From: Oxalobacter formigenes
GTDB lineage: Bacteria; Pseudomonadota; Gammaproteobacteria; Burkholderiales; Burkholderiaceae_D
NCBI GenBank assembly: GCA_023667225.1
Contig: JAMPAN010000005.1
Span: 1 to 64,000, forward strand
Reading direction: 5' to 3'
Length of the DNA stretch: 64,000 nucleotides
The notes under the pieces were generated by a model that saw nothing but the letters and a program-made list of their open reading frames with translations, made no database searches and had not been told where the DNA came from. Made by a program: the position numbers and the translations under genes. Below are positions 7,543 through 22,822 of this stretch, in pieces (within the stretch, counting starts at the first letter, position 1; the number at the start of each line of letters is the position of its first letter).

Positions 7543-8289
7543 ATGACTGATCCTGTCCGTCTATCCAAACGCATGTCCGAACTTGGCATCTGCTCCCGCC
7601 GTGAGGCTGACGAATGGATCGAGCGGGGATGGGTGCGGGTAGATGGGCAAATTATTTCCCAACTTGGCGCCAAAATCCTGCCGGGCCAGAAAATCACCAT
7701 TGAAAAAAAAGCCAGGGCCGAACAGGCCGGAAAAGTTACCATCCTGCTGAACAAACCCGTAGGATTCGTCAGCGGCCAGGCTGAAGATGGTTACCATCCG
7801 GCTGTTACGCTTGTCAACGAAAAAACAAGATGGGCTGAAGACCATGCGCTGCAGCGCTTTCATCCCCGGCAACTGAAAAGCCTGGTGCCTGCTGGCCGCC
7901 TGGATATTGATTCCGTTGGGCTGCTGGTTCTCACACAGGACGGCCGCGTTGCCAAACAACTGATTGGAGAAAACAGCGAAATAGAAAAAGAATACCTGGT
8001 GCGGGTAAAACACCTGTTCCCAGGCAAACTGCCGGACGATAAATTCAGGCTGTTACAGCACGGACTCAAGCTGGATGGCAAGCCACTTCTGCCTGCACGC
8101 GTCAGCTGGCAAAACGAAGACCAGCTCCGCATCATCCTTCGTGAAGGCCGGAAACGCCAAATCCGCCGGATGTGCGAGGCAGTCGGCTTAAAAGTAGTAG
8201 GCCTGAAACGGATTCGCATCGGTAAAATCCGGCTTGGCCCAATCCCCCAAGGGCAATGGCGTTATCTCCTCCCTGGTGAAACCTTCTAG
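7543..8289 (+). CDS. rRNA pseudouridine synthase, RsuA/RluF type
   Basis: A 248-residue protein that isomerises a specific uridine in ribosomal RNA. It has an N-terminal S4 RNA-binding domain (residues about 5-60, RLSKRMSELGICSRREAD) and a catalytic domain with GRLDIDSVGLLVLT, whose second Asp is the active-site residue of the family, plus the REGRKRQIRRMCEAVG motif. KPVGFVSGQ points to the RluF branch (23S rRNA U2604), but RluB, RluE and RsuA are related, so I give no symbol. It starts 10 bases after glnD and is probably part of the same transcript. Confidence 0.85.
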   Translation: MTDPVRLSKRMSELGICSRREADEWIERGWVRVDGQIISQLGAKILPGQKITIEKKARAEQAGKVTILLNKPVGFVSGQAEDGYHPAVTLVNEKTRWAEDHALQRFHPRQLKSLVPAGRLDIDSVGLLVLTQDGRVAKQLIGENSEIEKEYLVRVKHLFPGKLPDDKFRLLQHGLKLDGKPLLPARVSWQNEDQLRIILREGRKRQIRRMCEAVGLKVVGLKRIRIGKIRLGPIPQGQWRYLLPGETF

Positions 8290-8299
8290 CACCCAGTTG

Positions 8300-8341
8300 C
8301 AATACACCCGGAAACATCTGGAGGTGTTTCCGGGTGTATTG
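8300..8341. terminator. Long perfect hairpin between convergent genes
   Basis: A 17-bp perfect inverted repeat (8300-8316 with 8325-8341) with an 8-base loop, located between the pseudouridine synthase stop and the def stop. No T tract follows on either strand, so it is an atypical terminator or an mRNA 3'-end stabiliser. Confidence 0.5.
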
Positions 8342-8353
8342 CCTGGTATTGGC

Positions 8354-8881
8354 CTATTCTTCCGGCAACACCTCATCCATCGCATCAATAAACCCGAAAA
8401 GGGAAAGATCTTCCATCCGCATCGGGTAAATAATCCCCTGGAGATGGTCGCATTCATGCTGCGCCACCCTGGCGTGAAATCCTGTTGCCTCCCGGCTGAT
8501 TTTCCGGCCGTGCTGGTCAAACCCCTCGTAATGCACCCTAGCCCATCTGGGCACTACACCGCGCATCCCCGGCACAGAAAGACACCCTTCCCAAGCCTCT
8601 TCCACTTCATCCCCTACCGGACGAATCACCGGATTAATCAGGATAGTTTCAGGTACAGCAAACTCCTCCGGCGCACCAGAATTATCCTCAAAACCAAAAA
8701 TCACCACCTGTAACGAAACGCCAATCTGCGGCGCAGCCAGACCAGCCCCGTTCGCTGCATGCATGGTCTCAAACATATCGTCAATCAATGCCTGTAACTC
8801 CGGCGTGCCAAACGCCTTCACTGGCTCAGCCTGGCGCAACAGGCGGGGATCACCCATCTTCAAAATCGGCCTGACGCTCAT
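8354..8881 (-). CDS. def: Peptide deformylase
   Basis: A 175-residue iron/zinc hydrolase that removes the formyl group from nascent polypeptides; it acts before MAP, which is encoded nearby. All three family motifs are present: [10 protein letters not shown] (about 46-55), EGCLS with the metal-binding Cys, and QHECDHLQG with two metal-binding His and the catalytic Glu. It lies 15 bases after galU on the same strand. It is the last gene of the smc-zipA-ligA-galU-def run. Confidence 0.95.
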   Translation of the reverse strand: MSVRPILKMGDPRLLRQAEPVKAFGTPELQALIDDMFETMHAANGAGLAAPQIGVSLQVVIFGFEDNSGAPEEFAVPETILINPVIRPVGDEVEEAWEGCLSVPGMRGVVPRWARVHYEGFDQHGRKISREATGFHARVAQHECDHLQGIIYPMRMEDLSLFGFIDAMDEVLPEE

Positions 8882-8896
8882 AATATCCCCTTTCCT

Positions 8897-11816
<2,920 letters not shown>

Positions 11817-13124
11817 TCAGTTAAATAACCTCATGGCACGAGCCGACCCGGCAGGAATGGAGACAGAACGCATTTCTTCATAGAAAACATGAACTTGACT
11901 GGCAATATCTTCCAACATGGGATCAGACAACATCCGGTCATCGTCATCCACCAAAATCCCGTTTAACCGCTCGCATAATGATCTGGCACACCGTATCATC
12001 CTGCCAAGGCCATCTTTTTCCTGGGCTACGCACGGCACATCCAAAAGCAGCGTCAACCGGCTCGCCGTATCAGACGCCGGCGTCGTATCAAGGACAAGAG
12101 AAAACAGCATACTGCTGTCAGTATCATGCATGACAAAAACGCCATCAGGACGCAAGTCAAAATTTTGCCGTTCCAGCACCGCCATCAAGGTTTTTACCAG
12201 CCATGGCGCGCCTCCTGTCCGCACATTGATAACCAGCCTGGCGTCATGCGCTGAAACAAACTGGTATAAACTGCGTGCCACTTTCAGCACATCGGCCATA
12301 TCCGGCACATCCGGTTCCGCCTCAATCTGATCTGCCATTTGCCGAAGACGCATAATCAGCTCGGAATATTCGATTTCATTCAAAGCGCCTGCCCGGTTGG
12401 CTAACTGCACCCCGGCTTTCAAACGGGAGTAAACCCCGCCATGTGTCACAGGCTGCCATAATTCCTTCCCTGACAGGGCATCTTTTACCAATCCAATAAA
12501 ATGAACCGGCTTATTGCCCGTGTACCTCAGGGACTGGATCAACGGCAGGATTTTTTCTCCCCTGACAGGGCGCTCCAGATTCAGTGAAACCGCATAATCA
12601 ATCAACTCGTCAACTGGAAGCCCCTCTGAAACAGGGAAAGAAAAAACCGGTTCCGGCACAGGTTCAGCTACGTCTTCCTGCACTAAAGCGGCTGTATCCG
12701 GCTCAGCCTTTCCCAGGTCAATATACGGCTCCTCATGCCCGGTCCGGTTCCTGCCCTCCTCGCCTGACCGCACTTCTTCCGGCTCTGCCGCTTTGCCTGA
12801 ATCAGACAGAACAATTCCTTCCTGCCTGTCTTCATCCGATTCCTTGCCGTCAAACGACTGATCCAGGCCAGTAACCGAGATAGAAGAATCACGTGCCGGA
12901 TCTTCCAGCCTGACACCCTCTACCGTATTCTGGAAAAAACCCGGCTCCCTGCGAAGATCATTATCCTCGGCCGACGGAGGCTGCATAAGCACATCTTCAG
13001 GCGCATCGGCAAAAGCCCGCTCCATTTTTCTGTGCGCCCGGTATTCCTGCCATTTGTTATAGGCAATAACGCCAATAATAATGACCGCGCCGATAACAAT
13101 CAGACTGATCTGCAATTCTGTCAT
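11817..13124 (-). CDS. zipA: Cell division protein ZipA
   Basis: A 435-residue inner-membrane protein that tethers FtsZ at the division site. Residues about 5-22 form the single N-terminal membrane anchor (SLIVIGAVIIIGVIAY). A basic stretch (YRAHRKMERAF) follows, then a long acidic linker to about residue 170, and the C-terminal FtsZ-binding domain from about 185 onwards. It is longer than E. coli ZipA (328), mostly in the linker. Its ATG overlaps the smc stop by 4 bases (ATGA), so translation is coupled. Confidence 0.88.
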   Translation of the reverse strand: MTELQISLIVIGAVIIIGVIAYNKWQEYRAHRKMERAFADAPEDVLMQPPSAEDNDLRREPGFFQNTVEGVRLEDPARDSSISVTGLDQSFDGKESDEDRQEGIVLSDSGKAAEPEEVRSGEEGRNRTGHEEPYIDLGKAEPDTAALVQEDVAEPVPEPVFSFPVSEGLPVDELIDYAVSLNLERPVRGEKILPLIQSLRYTGNKPVHFIGLVKDALSGKELWQPVTHGGVYSRLKAGVQLANRAGALNEIEYSELIMRLRQMADQIEAEPDVPDMADVLKVARSLYQFVSAHDARLVINVRTGGAPWLVKTLMAVLERQNFDLRPDGVFVMHDTDSSMLFSLVLDTTPASDTASRLTLLLDVPCVAQEKDGLGRMIRCARSLCERLNGILVDDDDRMLSDPMLEDIASQVHVFYEEMRSVSIPAGSARAMRLFN

Positions 13125-16100
13125 GCTACTTGAACCTCGCTGGAAAATGCTGTTGCTTTTTCAATATCCACGGACACAATACGCGATACGCCCTGCTCCT
13201 GCATGGTAACGCCAATCAGCTGTTGCGCCATCTCCATGGCAATTCTGCTATGGGAAATAAACAGAAACTGTGTTTTTGCCGACATGCGCCTGACCATCTG
13301 GCAAAAACGCTCTGTATTGGCATCATCCAAAGGCGCATCCACCTCGTCAAGCAGACAAAACGGCGCAGGATTCAGCTGAAAGAGCGAAAAAACCAGCGCA
13401 ATAGCCGACAGCGCCTTTTCTCCCCCTGAAAGCAGGTGAATTGTGACATGTTTTTTGCCCGGCGGCTGCACCATAATCTGGACACCGGCATCAAGAATTT
13501 CTTCCCCTGTCATCATCAGACTGGCAATACCGCCTCCGAAAAGCATCGGAAAAATAGCCGAAAGATGGCGGTTAACCTGATCAAACGTATCCTGGAGCAG
13601 CATACGGGTTTCGCTGTCAATCCGGCGAATGGCATCTTCCAGCGTTTCAATGGCCGCCGCCAAGTCGGCATACTGCTCTTTCAGAAAATCACGCCGTTTT
13701 CCGGCCTCTGCCAATTCTCCCTCTGCCGCTAGATTGACCGGTCCCAGACTGGTAATAGCCTGGGCAAGCCGTGTAATATCGCCCTGCAGGGAAAGAGGGC
13801 GCAACCCCGGATGCAGCAAACTGGACAAAGCCGCCTCATCCGCACCGGACGCTTCCAGCTTTTGCGCATATTGCTCAACACTGATCCGGGCAGCCTGTTC
13901 CTTAAGCTGTATGCTGACAATCCGATCCCGTTGCGGCTGAAGGCATTTTTCCGCTTCCAGCCGCTGTTCCTGCCCCTTTCGAAGCTCAAGTGTCACAGCA
14001 TCCAGACGCTGTCTCAACACCGCCAGCACCTTTTCCTGATGAAGCCGCTCTTCAAGCAACACCTGAAGATTATCCTGCGCAACCTTGTCATCCAGTTCCT
14101 GCAAGGCAAGCTGGCCCTGTTGCATACTGGACAACATATTGGCAACCTGTTCCCTGGCTGTGCCTATATGCCGGTTCAACTCGGCAATCCGGCTGGTCAG
14201 GGATTTTTCGGCAAAAACCGCCTCCTGTTCCGCCCGCTCGCTTTCGCGGATACGCAAACGGAAGTCAGCCAGTTCCCGTTCCTTTTCCTGTAACCTCTCC
14301 TTCTCTGCCTCTTCACAGGACTGCATATCGGACAGCAAGCTGTCCAGCTCTTCCATTCGCATTTCCTCAACAGCCAGCGCCTGACGTTGTTCCTCCTCCT
14401 GCATGCCGATTTCTTCCAGAAGAGAAGTAATCTGGCCCTGACGTTGCCGGTAACGCTCCCGCCATTCAGACTGCCTGACCCATTCCAGCTCAAGAGCGTG
14501 CAGTTCTCCCGTCAATACCGTAACCTGCTTCTGTATTTCCTGTATATCATGTGTAAACTGCGCTGCTTTTTCTTCCTGCTTCAACAATTCTGCACGATCA
14601 TCCTGCCATTTCTCCCTGCCATCTTTCAAGAAAGCAGAAAGACTGTCTATCTCCTGCTGGCGGGTAAATACCCCCTCCTTTTCAGATTCCGGTGCGTAAA
14701 AACGAACACTTTGCCGGTCAACAAGATGCCCCTGTTTCAGCACAAAGCAGGCGCCATCCGGCAAAAACGAGCGCCGTGCCAACGCCTCCTTCATACTGCC
14801 GGCAATAAAAACATGGTTCAACCAGCCGGACAACACCTGTACCAATGCCTGATCATGCTGCCATTTCAATAACGTAAAAAACGGAACCAAACCAGGCATT
14901 CCGCCCGAAGCCTCCTGCTTTTTATCTGAAAGCGAAACAGTAAAAAAGCTGAGCCTTGCTGCCGGCGGATCATTCATAAATGAATCCACCCACTCCAGGC
15001 GGGACAACTCGCGTGCAAACAACCTGTCCCCCAGCACTGACTCCAGCGCAATTTCCCAGCCGGATTCAATCTGCAACTGCCTCCAGACCGACGGCAAACC
15101 GGCAAGCTCATACTTTTTCAGCCAGGATTCAGCTTTCCCCTGCACCTGGGAACGTTCCTGCACCTGTTTCAAAGCCAAAAGACGGGCATCGGCCTGCGCC
15201 AGTTCGGTAGAACGCTTTTCTACCTGCTCCTGCGCCAAACGACGGCTTTCCTCCTGTTCAGGATAATGCTCCTGCAACCATAAAAGCCGTTCCTTGAGTA
15301 ACGCCAGCTGTTCTTTCTTTTCCGCCTGTTCTTCCTGCAACGCATCAAAAGCCGCCTCACTGGGCGCATCCATCCCGTTCTTTTCCCGGTTGAGCTTCTC
15401 GCGGCGGGAAGCCAGTTCTGTCAATGCAACAGTGATATTCCTGTGACCAGCCGAAGCCAGCGCCATTTGCTGGCTAACCTGCAAAGCCTGGTCATGCAAA
15501 CGGCTGCACGCTTCCTGTCCCGCACGCCATACTTCTTCCATTTCCGGCAAACTTTCCAGGAGCTGCAACGTAACCTGCCTGGTTCTTTCACAATCTGCAG
15601 CCGTTTCAGCCAGCTGCGCACAAGCAGCGTCATACTCCCGTTGATACATCTCTTCCTGAGCCTGCCACTGTTCCCGCTTCCTGGTATCAGCAGCAATCTG
15701 GGCCTGAAGACGGTCGCGTGATTCAACAACATACCTGATTTCCGCTTCAAGGCTGCCTATGCGTGCATTTGTCTCATACAGCGCTCCCTGGGCGGCATGC
15801 AGCGCATCATTTACCTCCGTATGCTGCTGCCGGAGGGTTTCAAGCAAGGCATCGCACCGGACAACCTCTGCACTCATGGCTTCCAGCGCTATCTTTGCCT
15901 GCTCTGCCTCCATAACAAGACGGGCCTGTTCTTCCGCAGCCAATCGCTTTTCCAGCAGCCAAAGCAGCTTCTGCTTTTCATCCTGCTCCTTTAAAAAAGC
16001 ATGGTACCTGGCCGCCACCGCCGCCTGCTCCTCCAGTTTTTCAAGCGTTTGGCCGATTTCCTGCAAAATATCGGCAACACGCACCAGATTTTCCCGCGTA

Positions 16101-16657
16101 TCCTCCAGACGGTTTTCTGTTTCCCTGCGCCGTTCCCTATATTTGGAAACACCCGCCGCCTCCTCCAGAAAAACCCGCAGCTCATCCGGACGCGCCTCAA
16201 TAATGCGCGCAATCATCCCCTGGCCGATAATGGCATAGGCACGCGGCCCAAGGCCGGTACCCATAAAAATCTCCTGAATATCCCGGCGGCGGACATTCAT
16301 ATTATTAATATGGTAAGAGGAGGCCCCCTCCCGCGTCAGCACCCGCCTGACAGCTAGCTCGTCATAACGCCCCCATTGCCCGGAAACCCGTCCATCCTCA
16401 TTATCAAACGCCAGCTCAACAGAAGCCCGGCCGGAAGGCTTGCGCTCCATCGTACCGTTAAAAATCACATCCCGCATAGATTCGCCGCGCAGCTCCGAAG
16501 CACGGGATTCGCCAAGCACCCAGCGCACTGCATCAATAATATTGGACTTGCCGCAGCCATTCGGTCCGACAACGCCAATTAACTGCCCCTGTATATGGAC
16601 AGTCGTCGGATCGACAAATGACTTGAACCCCGATAATTTGATTGAAGTAAGACGCAC
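13121..16657 (-). CDS. smc: Chromosome segregation ATPase SMC
   Basis: A 1178-residue condensin-type ATPase for chromosome compaction and segregation. The N-terminal head has Walker A (GPNGCGKSN, about 32-40) and FMGTGLGPRAYAIIGQG. Two long coiled coils flank a hinge near the middle (about 510-660). The C-terminal head carries the signature LLSGGEKALSAIAL and Walker B (FCLLDEVDAPLDDAN). I start at the GTG at 16657, giving VRLTSIKLSGFKSF, the standard SMC opening; an ATG 42 bases upstream would add an atypical extension. scpA and scpB are not in this window. Confidence 0.95.
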   Translation of the reverse strand: MRLTSIKLSGFKSFVDPTTVHIQGQLIGVVGPNGCGKSNIIDAVRWVLGESRASELRGESMRDVIFNGTMERKPSGRASVELAFDNEDGRVSGQWGRYDELAVRRVLTREGASSYHINNMNVRRRDIQEIFMGTGLGPRAYAIIGQGMIARIIEARPDELRVFLEEAAGVSKYRERRRETENRLEDTRENLVRVADILQEIGQTLEKLEEQAAVAARYHAFLKEQDEKQKLLWLLEKRLAAEEQARLVMEAEQAKIALEAMSAEVVRCDALLETLRQQHTEVNDALHAAQGALYETNARIGSLEAEIRYVVESRDRLQAQIAADTRKREQWQAQEEMYQREYDAACAQLAETAADCERTRQVTLQLLESLPEMEEVWRAGQEACSRLHDQALQVSQQMALASAGHRNITVALTELASRREKLNREKNGMDAPSEAAFDALQEEQAEKKEQLALLKERLLWLQEHYPEQEESRRLAQEQVEKRSTELAQADARLLALKQVQERSQVQGKAESWLKKYELAGLPSVWRQLQIESGWEIALESVLGDRLFARELSRLEWVDSFMNDPPAARLSFFTVSLSDKKQEASGGMPGLVPFFTLLKWQHDQALVQVLSGWLNHVFIAGSMKEALARRSFLPDGACFVLKQGHLVDRQSVRFYAPESEKEGVFTRQQEIDSLSAFLKDGREKWQDDRAELLKQEEKAAQFTHDIQEIQKQVTVLTGELHALELEWVRQSEWRERYRQRQGQITSLLEEIGMQEEEQRQALAVEEMRMEELDSLLSDMQSCEEAEKERLQEKERELADFRLRIRESERAEQEAVFAEKSLTSRIAELNRHIGTAREQVANMLSSMQQGQLALQELDDKVAQDNLQVLLEERLHQEKVLAVLRQRLDAVTLELRKGQEQRLEAEKCLQPQRDRIVSIQLKEQAARISVEQYAQKLEASGADEAALSSLLHPGLRPLSLQGDITRLAQAITSLGPVNLAAEGELAEAGKRRDFLKEQYADLAAAIETLEDAIRRIDSETRMLLQDTFDQVNRHLSAIFPMLFGGGIASLMMTGEEILDAGVQIMVQPPGKKHVTIHLLSGGEKALSAIALVFSLFQLNPAPFCLLDEVDAPLDDANTERFCQMVRRMSAKTQFLFISHSRIAMEMAQQLIGVTMQEQGVSRIVSVDIEKATAFSSEVQVA

Positions 16658-16867
16658 AGTTTCCGGCAAAAAGATGGATAAACAGCCAGCGCATATCATA
16701 CCATTGCGCTGTTTCAGCTTTCATAAAAACAATCAGGCATCCATTAATGCAAAACAAGATAAAATTCATACTTTGAAAGAACCATTTTCTATTATCCTTC
16801 ATAAGGAAGGCTTTGCTTCTTGCCATAATTTCTTAAATATGCCATCAGGAATGGCAGGCAAGTACGC

Positions 16868-16873
16868 TATAAT
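16868..16873 (+). promoter_or_regulatory. -10 element upstream of pbpG
   Basis: A perfect TATAAT 30 bases before the pbpG ATG, with no convincing -35. It lies in the 245-base divergent gap between smc and pbpG. Confidence 0.35.
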
Positions 16874-16902
16874 GGGAAAAAATTTTTACCGGTGAAAAAA
16901 GC

Positions 16903-18021
16903 ATGGGCAAATTAAAGCATGGACTCATTGCTTTCCTGATGTTGTGGATACTGGGAGGCCTGTCTGTTTACGCTGCACCAAAAAAAGCAGCCAATACCAA
17001 AAAAGCTGTTGTTGCGCTAAACAAGAAAAAAGCGAAAAAAACAGGCAAGCGGGTATATGCCACCCGCGACGCCACGGGACAAATCCGGGTAGACCGCAGG
17101 GTAACTGCCACGCGCAAGCTGCTTGCACAGGATCAGGGCCATGCCCTGGCTTACCGGCGCGGTTCAATCCGGTTGGCACCCATTATGTTTCCAGAGTTTG
17201 CCTCGCCTTCAAACAGAACCTCATCCTCCGTTGCCCAGCAGGCCGGCCTTGACAAGACAACCGATCCGCTTGCCTTGAGTTCCTGCGCTGCCTATGTGCT
17301 GGATCAATCCACACTGGATGTCCTTTTCCAGAAAAATGCCGCTATCGCCTTGCCCATGGCGTCCATTACCAAACTGATGACAGGGCTGGTTGTAGTTGAA
17401 TCCATGCAGGACATGAGTGAAATCATTGAAATCACCCGGGAAGACGCCAGCCGCGCCCTCAGTTCCCGGCTTAAAGTCGGCACAAAAACAACACGGGGCA
17501 ACCTGCTTCATCTGGCCCTGATGAGTTCGGAAAACCGGGCAGCCGCAGCACTGGGGCGCAGTTATCCCGGCGGCTATGCCGCTTTTATCGCCGCCATGAA
17601 CATCAAGGCACAAATCCTCGGCATGGCACATACCCACTATGTTGATACCACCGGGCTTTCCAGCCAGAACGTAGCCAGCGCACAAGACTTGGCAAAACTG
17701 GTTATGGCGGCAGCGCAACACCCGATCCTCAGGCAATTCTCAACCGACACGGGCTATATCATGAACGATGGCATCCGGCCGGTTCATTATGCCAACACCA
17801 ACAGGCTGGTTCACAACCCCGGCATGAATATTGAACTGCAAAAAACCGGATTTACCTCCGCCGCCGGCAACTGCCTTGTTATGCAGGTTATTATCGGCGA
17901 ACGTCCGATTGTCATGGTTTTTCTCGACGCCAAAGGGAAAGAATCCCGTATTGCCGATGTCATGAAAATCCGCAACTGGGTTCAGCGAACCTATAACGAA
18001 ACAGAAAAACCGCAAGCCTGA
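16903..18021 (+). CDS. pbpG: D-alanyl-D-alanine endopeptidase (PBP7-like)
   Basis: A 372-residue periplasmic serine peptidase of the peptidase S11 family that cuts peptidoglycan cross-links. An N-terminal signal peptide (about 1-25, LIAFLMLWILGGLSVYA) is followed by a lysine-rich stretch (about 26-50). The catalytic set is present: Ser154 and Lys157 in PMASITKLM, SEN in MSSENRAA and KTG in LQKTGFTSAAG. There is no C-terminal membrane anchor typical of PBP5/6, which favours PBP7. GGTGAAAAAA is a weak ribosome site. It stands alone and ends at a strong terminator. Confidence 0.9.
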   Translation: MGKLKHGLIAFLMLWILGGLSVYAAPKKAANTKKAVVALNKKKAKKTGKRVYATRDATGQIRVDRRVTATRKLLAQDQGHALAYRRGSIRLAPIMFPEFASPSNRTSSSVAQQAGLDKTTDPLALSSCAAYVLDQSTLDVLFQKNAAIALPMASITKLMTGLVVVESMQDMSEIIEITREDASRALSSRLKVGTKTTRGNLLHLALMSSENRAAAALGRSYPGGYAAFIAAMNIKAQILGMAHTHYVDTTGLSSQNVASAQDLAKLVMAAAQHPILRQFSTDTGYIMNDGIRPVHYANTNRLVHNPGMNIELQKTGFTSAAGNCLVMQVIIGERPIVMVFLDAKGKESRIADVMKIRNWVQRTYNETEKPQA

Positions 18022-18036
18022 TAATCTATCTTCTAA

Positions 18037-18075
18037 CAAAAAAGGAAGAAGCCTTTCCTTGCTTCTTCCTTTTTT
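18037..18075. terminator. Bidirectional terminator of pbpG and purA
   Basis: AAAAAAGGAAGAAGC (from 18037) pairs with GCTTCTTCCTTTTTT (18061-18075). It serves the convergent pbpG (plus) and purA (minus) transcripts. Confidence 0.85.
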
Positions 18076-18096
18076 CACAGAATATCTTCGGCTATT

Positions 18097-20569
<2,473 letters not shown>

Positions 20570-20645
20570 GGTGTTAATATACCGTCATCATAAAATAACA
20601 GGAACAGATTGCCGGCAAACATACGCTGCCGCCGCATCATTTTTC

Positions 20646-21509
20646 TTATTTCGGGCTTTTCATATACCGGAAAAACTCGGAAGAAGGGTCAACCACTATA
20701 ACATCTTTTTTACTGTTAAAACTGGCTCTGTAAGCCTCCAGACTCCGGTAAAAGCGGTAAAACTCCGGGTTCTGCCCAAAAGCCTGCGCATAAATCCGCG
20801 ATGCTTTGGCATCGCCCTGTCCCCGGATCTTTTCCGCCTCACGATAAGATTCTGCCAAAATAACCGTTCTCTGCCTGTCGGCATCGGCCTGGATTTTTTC
20901 GGATTCGGCCGCCCCTGTCGAACGCAATTCATTGGCAACCCGGGTCCGTTCGGATTTCATCCTCTCGTAAACAGAATTGTTTACCTGTTCAACATAATCC
21001 AGGCGTTTGATCCGGATATCCACAATCTGGATACCAATCTGCCTTGCTTCATCAGACATTTTCTTTTTGATAGCCGCCATGAGACTGTCCCTGTCTCCGG
21101 CAATAACCTGGCGCAACGTTCGTTTGGTAATCTCATCATTTAACGAAGCCTTGACAATTTGCGCCAGCCTGTCCTGGGTGCGCTGCTCATCAGCGCCAAA
21201 GCTGACGTAATACAGCTTGGGATCCACAATACGCCATTTCACATACCAGTCCACCAGAATATTCATCTTCTCCGCTGTAATGATACGGTCCGGCTCATGG
21301 GTCTCGCTTGATAAAATCCGTTTGTCCAGGAAAACCACGTTCTGCAAGGGCGCAGGCAGCTTGATATGGAATCCGGGATCTTCAATAACATTTTTCACCT
21401 CTCCCAAAGCAAACACAATGGCGTACTGTCTTTGGTCAACAACAAAAATCCCGCTTAAAAAGATAACGATAGCTGCCAAAGCGCCCGCCAGATAAACAAC
21501 ACGCCGCAT
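20646..21509 (-). CDS. hflC: FtsH protease modulator HflC
   Basis: A 287-residue SPFH/prohibitin-family membrane protein that forms the HflKC complex around the FtsH protease. One N-terminal membrane segment (about 5-22, LAGALAAIVIFLSGIFVV) is followed by the SPFH domain (QRQYAIVFALGEV) and a helical region rich in Ala and Glu (about 180-240). Its ATG overlaps the hflK stop (TAATG). Confidence 0.94.
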   Translation of the reverse strand: MRRVVYLAGALAAIVIFLSGIFVVDQRQYAIVFALGEVKNVIEDPGFHIKLPAPLQNVVFLDKRILSSETHEPDRIITAEKMNILVDWYVKWRIVDPKLYYVSFGADEQRTQDRLAQIVKASLNDEITKRTLRQVIAGDRDSLMAAIKKKMSDEARQIGIQIVDIRIKRLDYVEQVNNSVYERMKSERTRVANELRSTGAAESEKIQADADRQRTVILAESYREAEKIRGQGDAKASRIYAQAFGQNPEFYRFYRSLEAYRASFNSKKDVIVVDPSSEFFRYMKSPK

Positions 21510-22792
21510 TACCGTCCTCCCCTGTTCCTTGATTCCCTCAGGCGGTCAGACCCATCTCCCGATGCAGGCGTCTGCTGCCGAACCGGAGCCTGCACACGGG
21601 CAGTCCCCTCGGATTCGCCCTCAGACTCTGCCGGCGGCTGCTGAGGAGCCGCTGTCTGGGAAACCAGCTTGTCAAACGGCAAATACAGCAAATTACTGCC
21701 GCTTCGCACATCCATCATCAACTTGGTCGTCTTGGAAAAAATATCCTGCATAGTCTCAATATACATCCTGTCCCTTGTCACTCCGGATGCCTTTTGATAC
21801 TCCGCCACAATCATCCTGAACCGTTCTGCATCGCCTTCCGCATTGGCGACTACCCGGTCACGATATCCTTCTGCCTCCTGTATCAGGCGGGCAGCCGTAC
21901 CCTTGGCACGGGGAATAACTGCATTGGCATAGGCTTCGCCCTCATTCTTCTGGCGTTCCCTGTCCTGTCCTGCCTTGACAGCATCGTCAAATGCCGCCTG
22001 CACCTGCTCAGGCGGCTGGACACCCTGCATCGTGACATTGGTAATCTGTATGCCTGCCTGATACTGGTCAAAAATCTGCTGCATCAGTGCCTGCGTATCT
22101 GCCGCAATCTGGTCGCGCCCCTCATAAAGGACAAAATCCATCTTGTTTTTGCCCACAATTTCACGAATGGACGCTTCAGCAACCTGGCGCACCATTTCTT
22201 CCTGATCACGGTTATTGAACACCCAGTCCGCCGCATTCTTTAAGCGGTACTGGACAGCAAACTGAATATCGACAATATTCTCGTCATTGGTGAGCATCAG
22301 AGCTTCCTTGGGCTGCTTGTTCTTTAAGGAAGAGCGATAGCCGACCTCCACCGTCCTTACCTGTGAAACATTGACAACCTCATGGGACTGAAAAGGGCTG
22401 GGATAACGCCAGTTGACCCCCGAAGGCGTCATTTTGCTATACCGCCCAAACGTCATCACCACACCCGTCTCGCCTTCCTGGACAATAAAAAAACCCGTGC
22501 CAATCCAGAAAAGCAACGCCACCGCCGCCAGAATAATCAGACCGGTATGCAACCCCCGGCGCCTGTTTGCCTCATCATCATAATTGGCGTTATCAGGCTC
22601 CTGCCCATTTCCAGGCGCATCGCCGCCTCTGTTTTTTTTCCCGAACAGCCGGTTTAAGCGCTCATTGAAACTGTTCCACATCCTGTCTATTTCAGGCGGG
22701 GCTTTACGGTCGTCATTTCCCGGTCCCCGACCAAAAAGATCCTGAAATAGAGGTAAAAACCTGCGTAAACCGTCTAATAAAAAGCGAGCCAT
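21509..22792 (-). CDS. hflK: FtsH protease modulator HflK
   Basis: A 427-residue partner of HflC. The N-terminal 80 residues are polar and glycine-rich, followed by one membrane segment (about 85-105, LIILAAVALLFWIGTGFFIV), the SPFH domain (GVVMTFGRYSKM, GVNWRYPSPF) and a coiled region. The C-terminal 60 residues are Pro/Gln/Ser-rich. The complex controls access of membrane substrates to FtsH. Confidence 0.94.
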   Translation of the reverse strand: MARFLLDGLRRFLPLFQDLFGRGPGNDDRKAPPEIDRMWNSFNERLNRLFGKKNRGGDAPGNGQEPDNANYDDEANRRRGLHTGLIILAAVALLFWIGTGFFIVQEGETGVVMTFGRYSKMTPSGVNWRYPSPFQSHEVVNVSQVRTVEVGYRSSLKNKQPKEALMLTNDENIVDIQFAVQYRLKNAADWVFNNRDQEEMVRQVAEASIREIVGKNKMDFVLYEGRDQIAADTQALMQQIFDQYQAGIQITNVTMQGVQPPEQVQAAFDDAVKAGQDRERQKNEGEAYANAVIPRAKGTAARLIQEAEGYRDRVVANAEGDAERFRMIVAEYQKASGVTRDRMYIETMQDIFSKTTKLMMDVRSGSNLLYLPFDKLVSQTAAPQQPPAESEGESEGTARVQAPVRQQTPASGDGSDRLRESRNRGGR

Positions 22793-22822
22793 TCGTCTTA
22801 ACTGATATTAAAATAAGCCTGC

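Noticed and set aside
16658..16699. Longer start for smc
   Set aside because: It would add a 14-residue Cys-containing extension before the standard VRLTSIKLSGFKSF opening.
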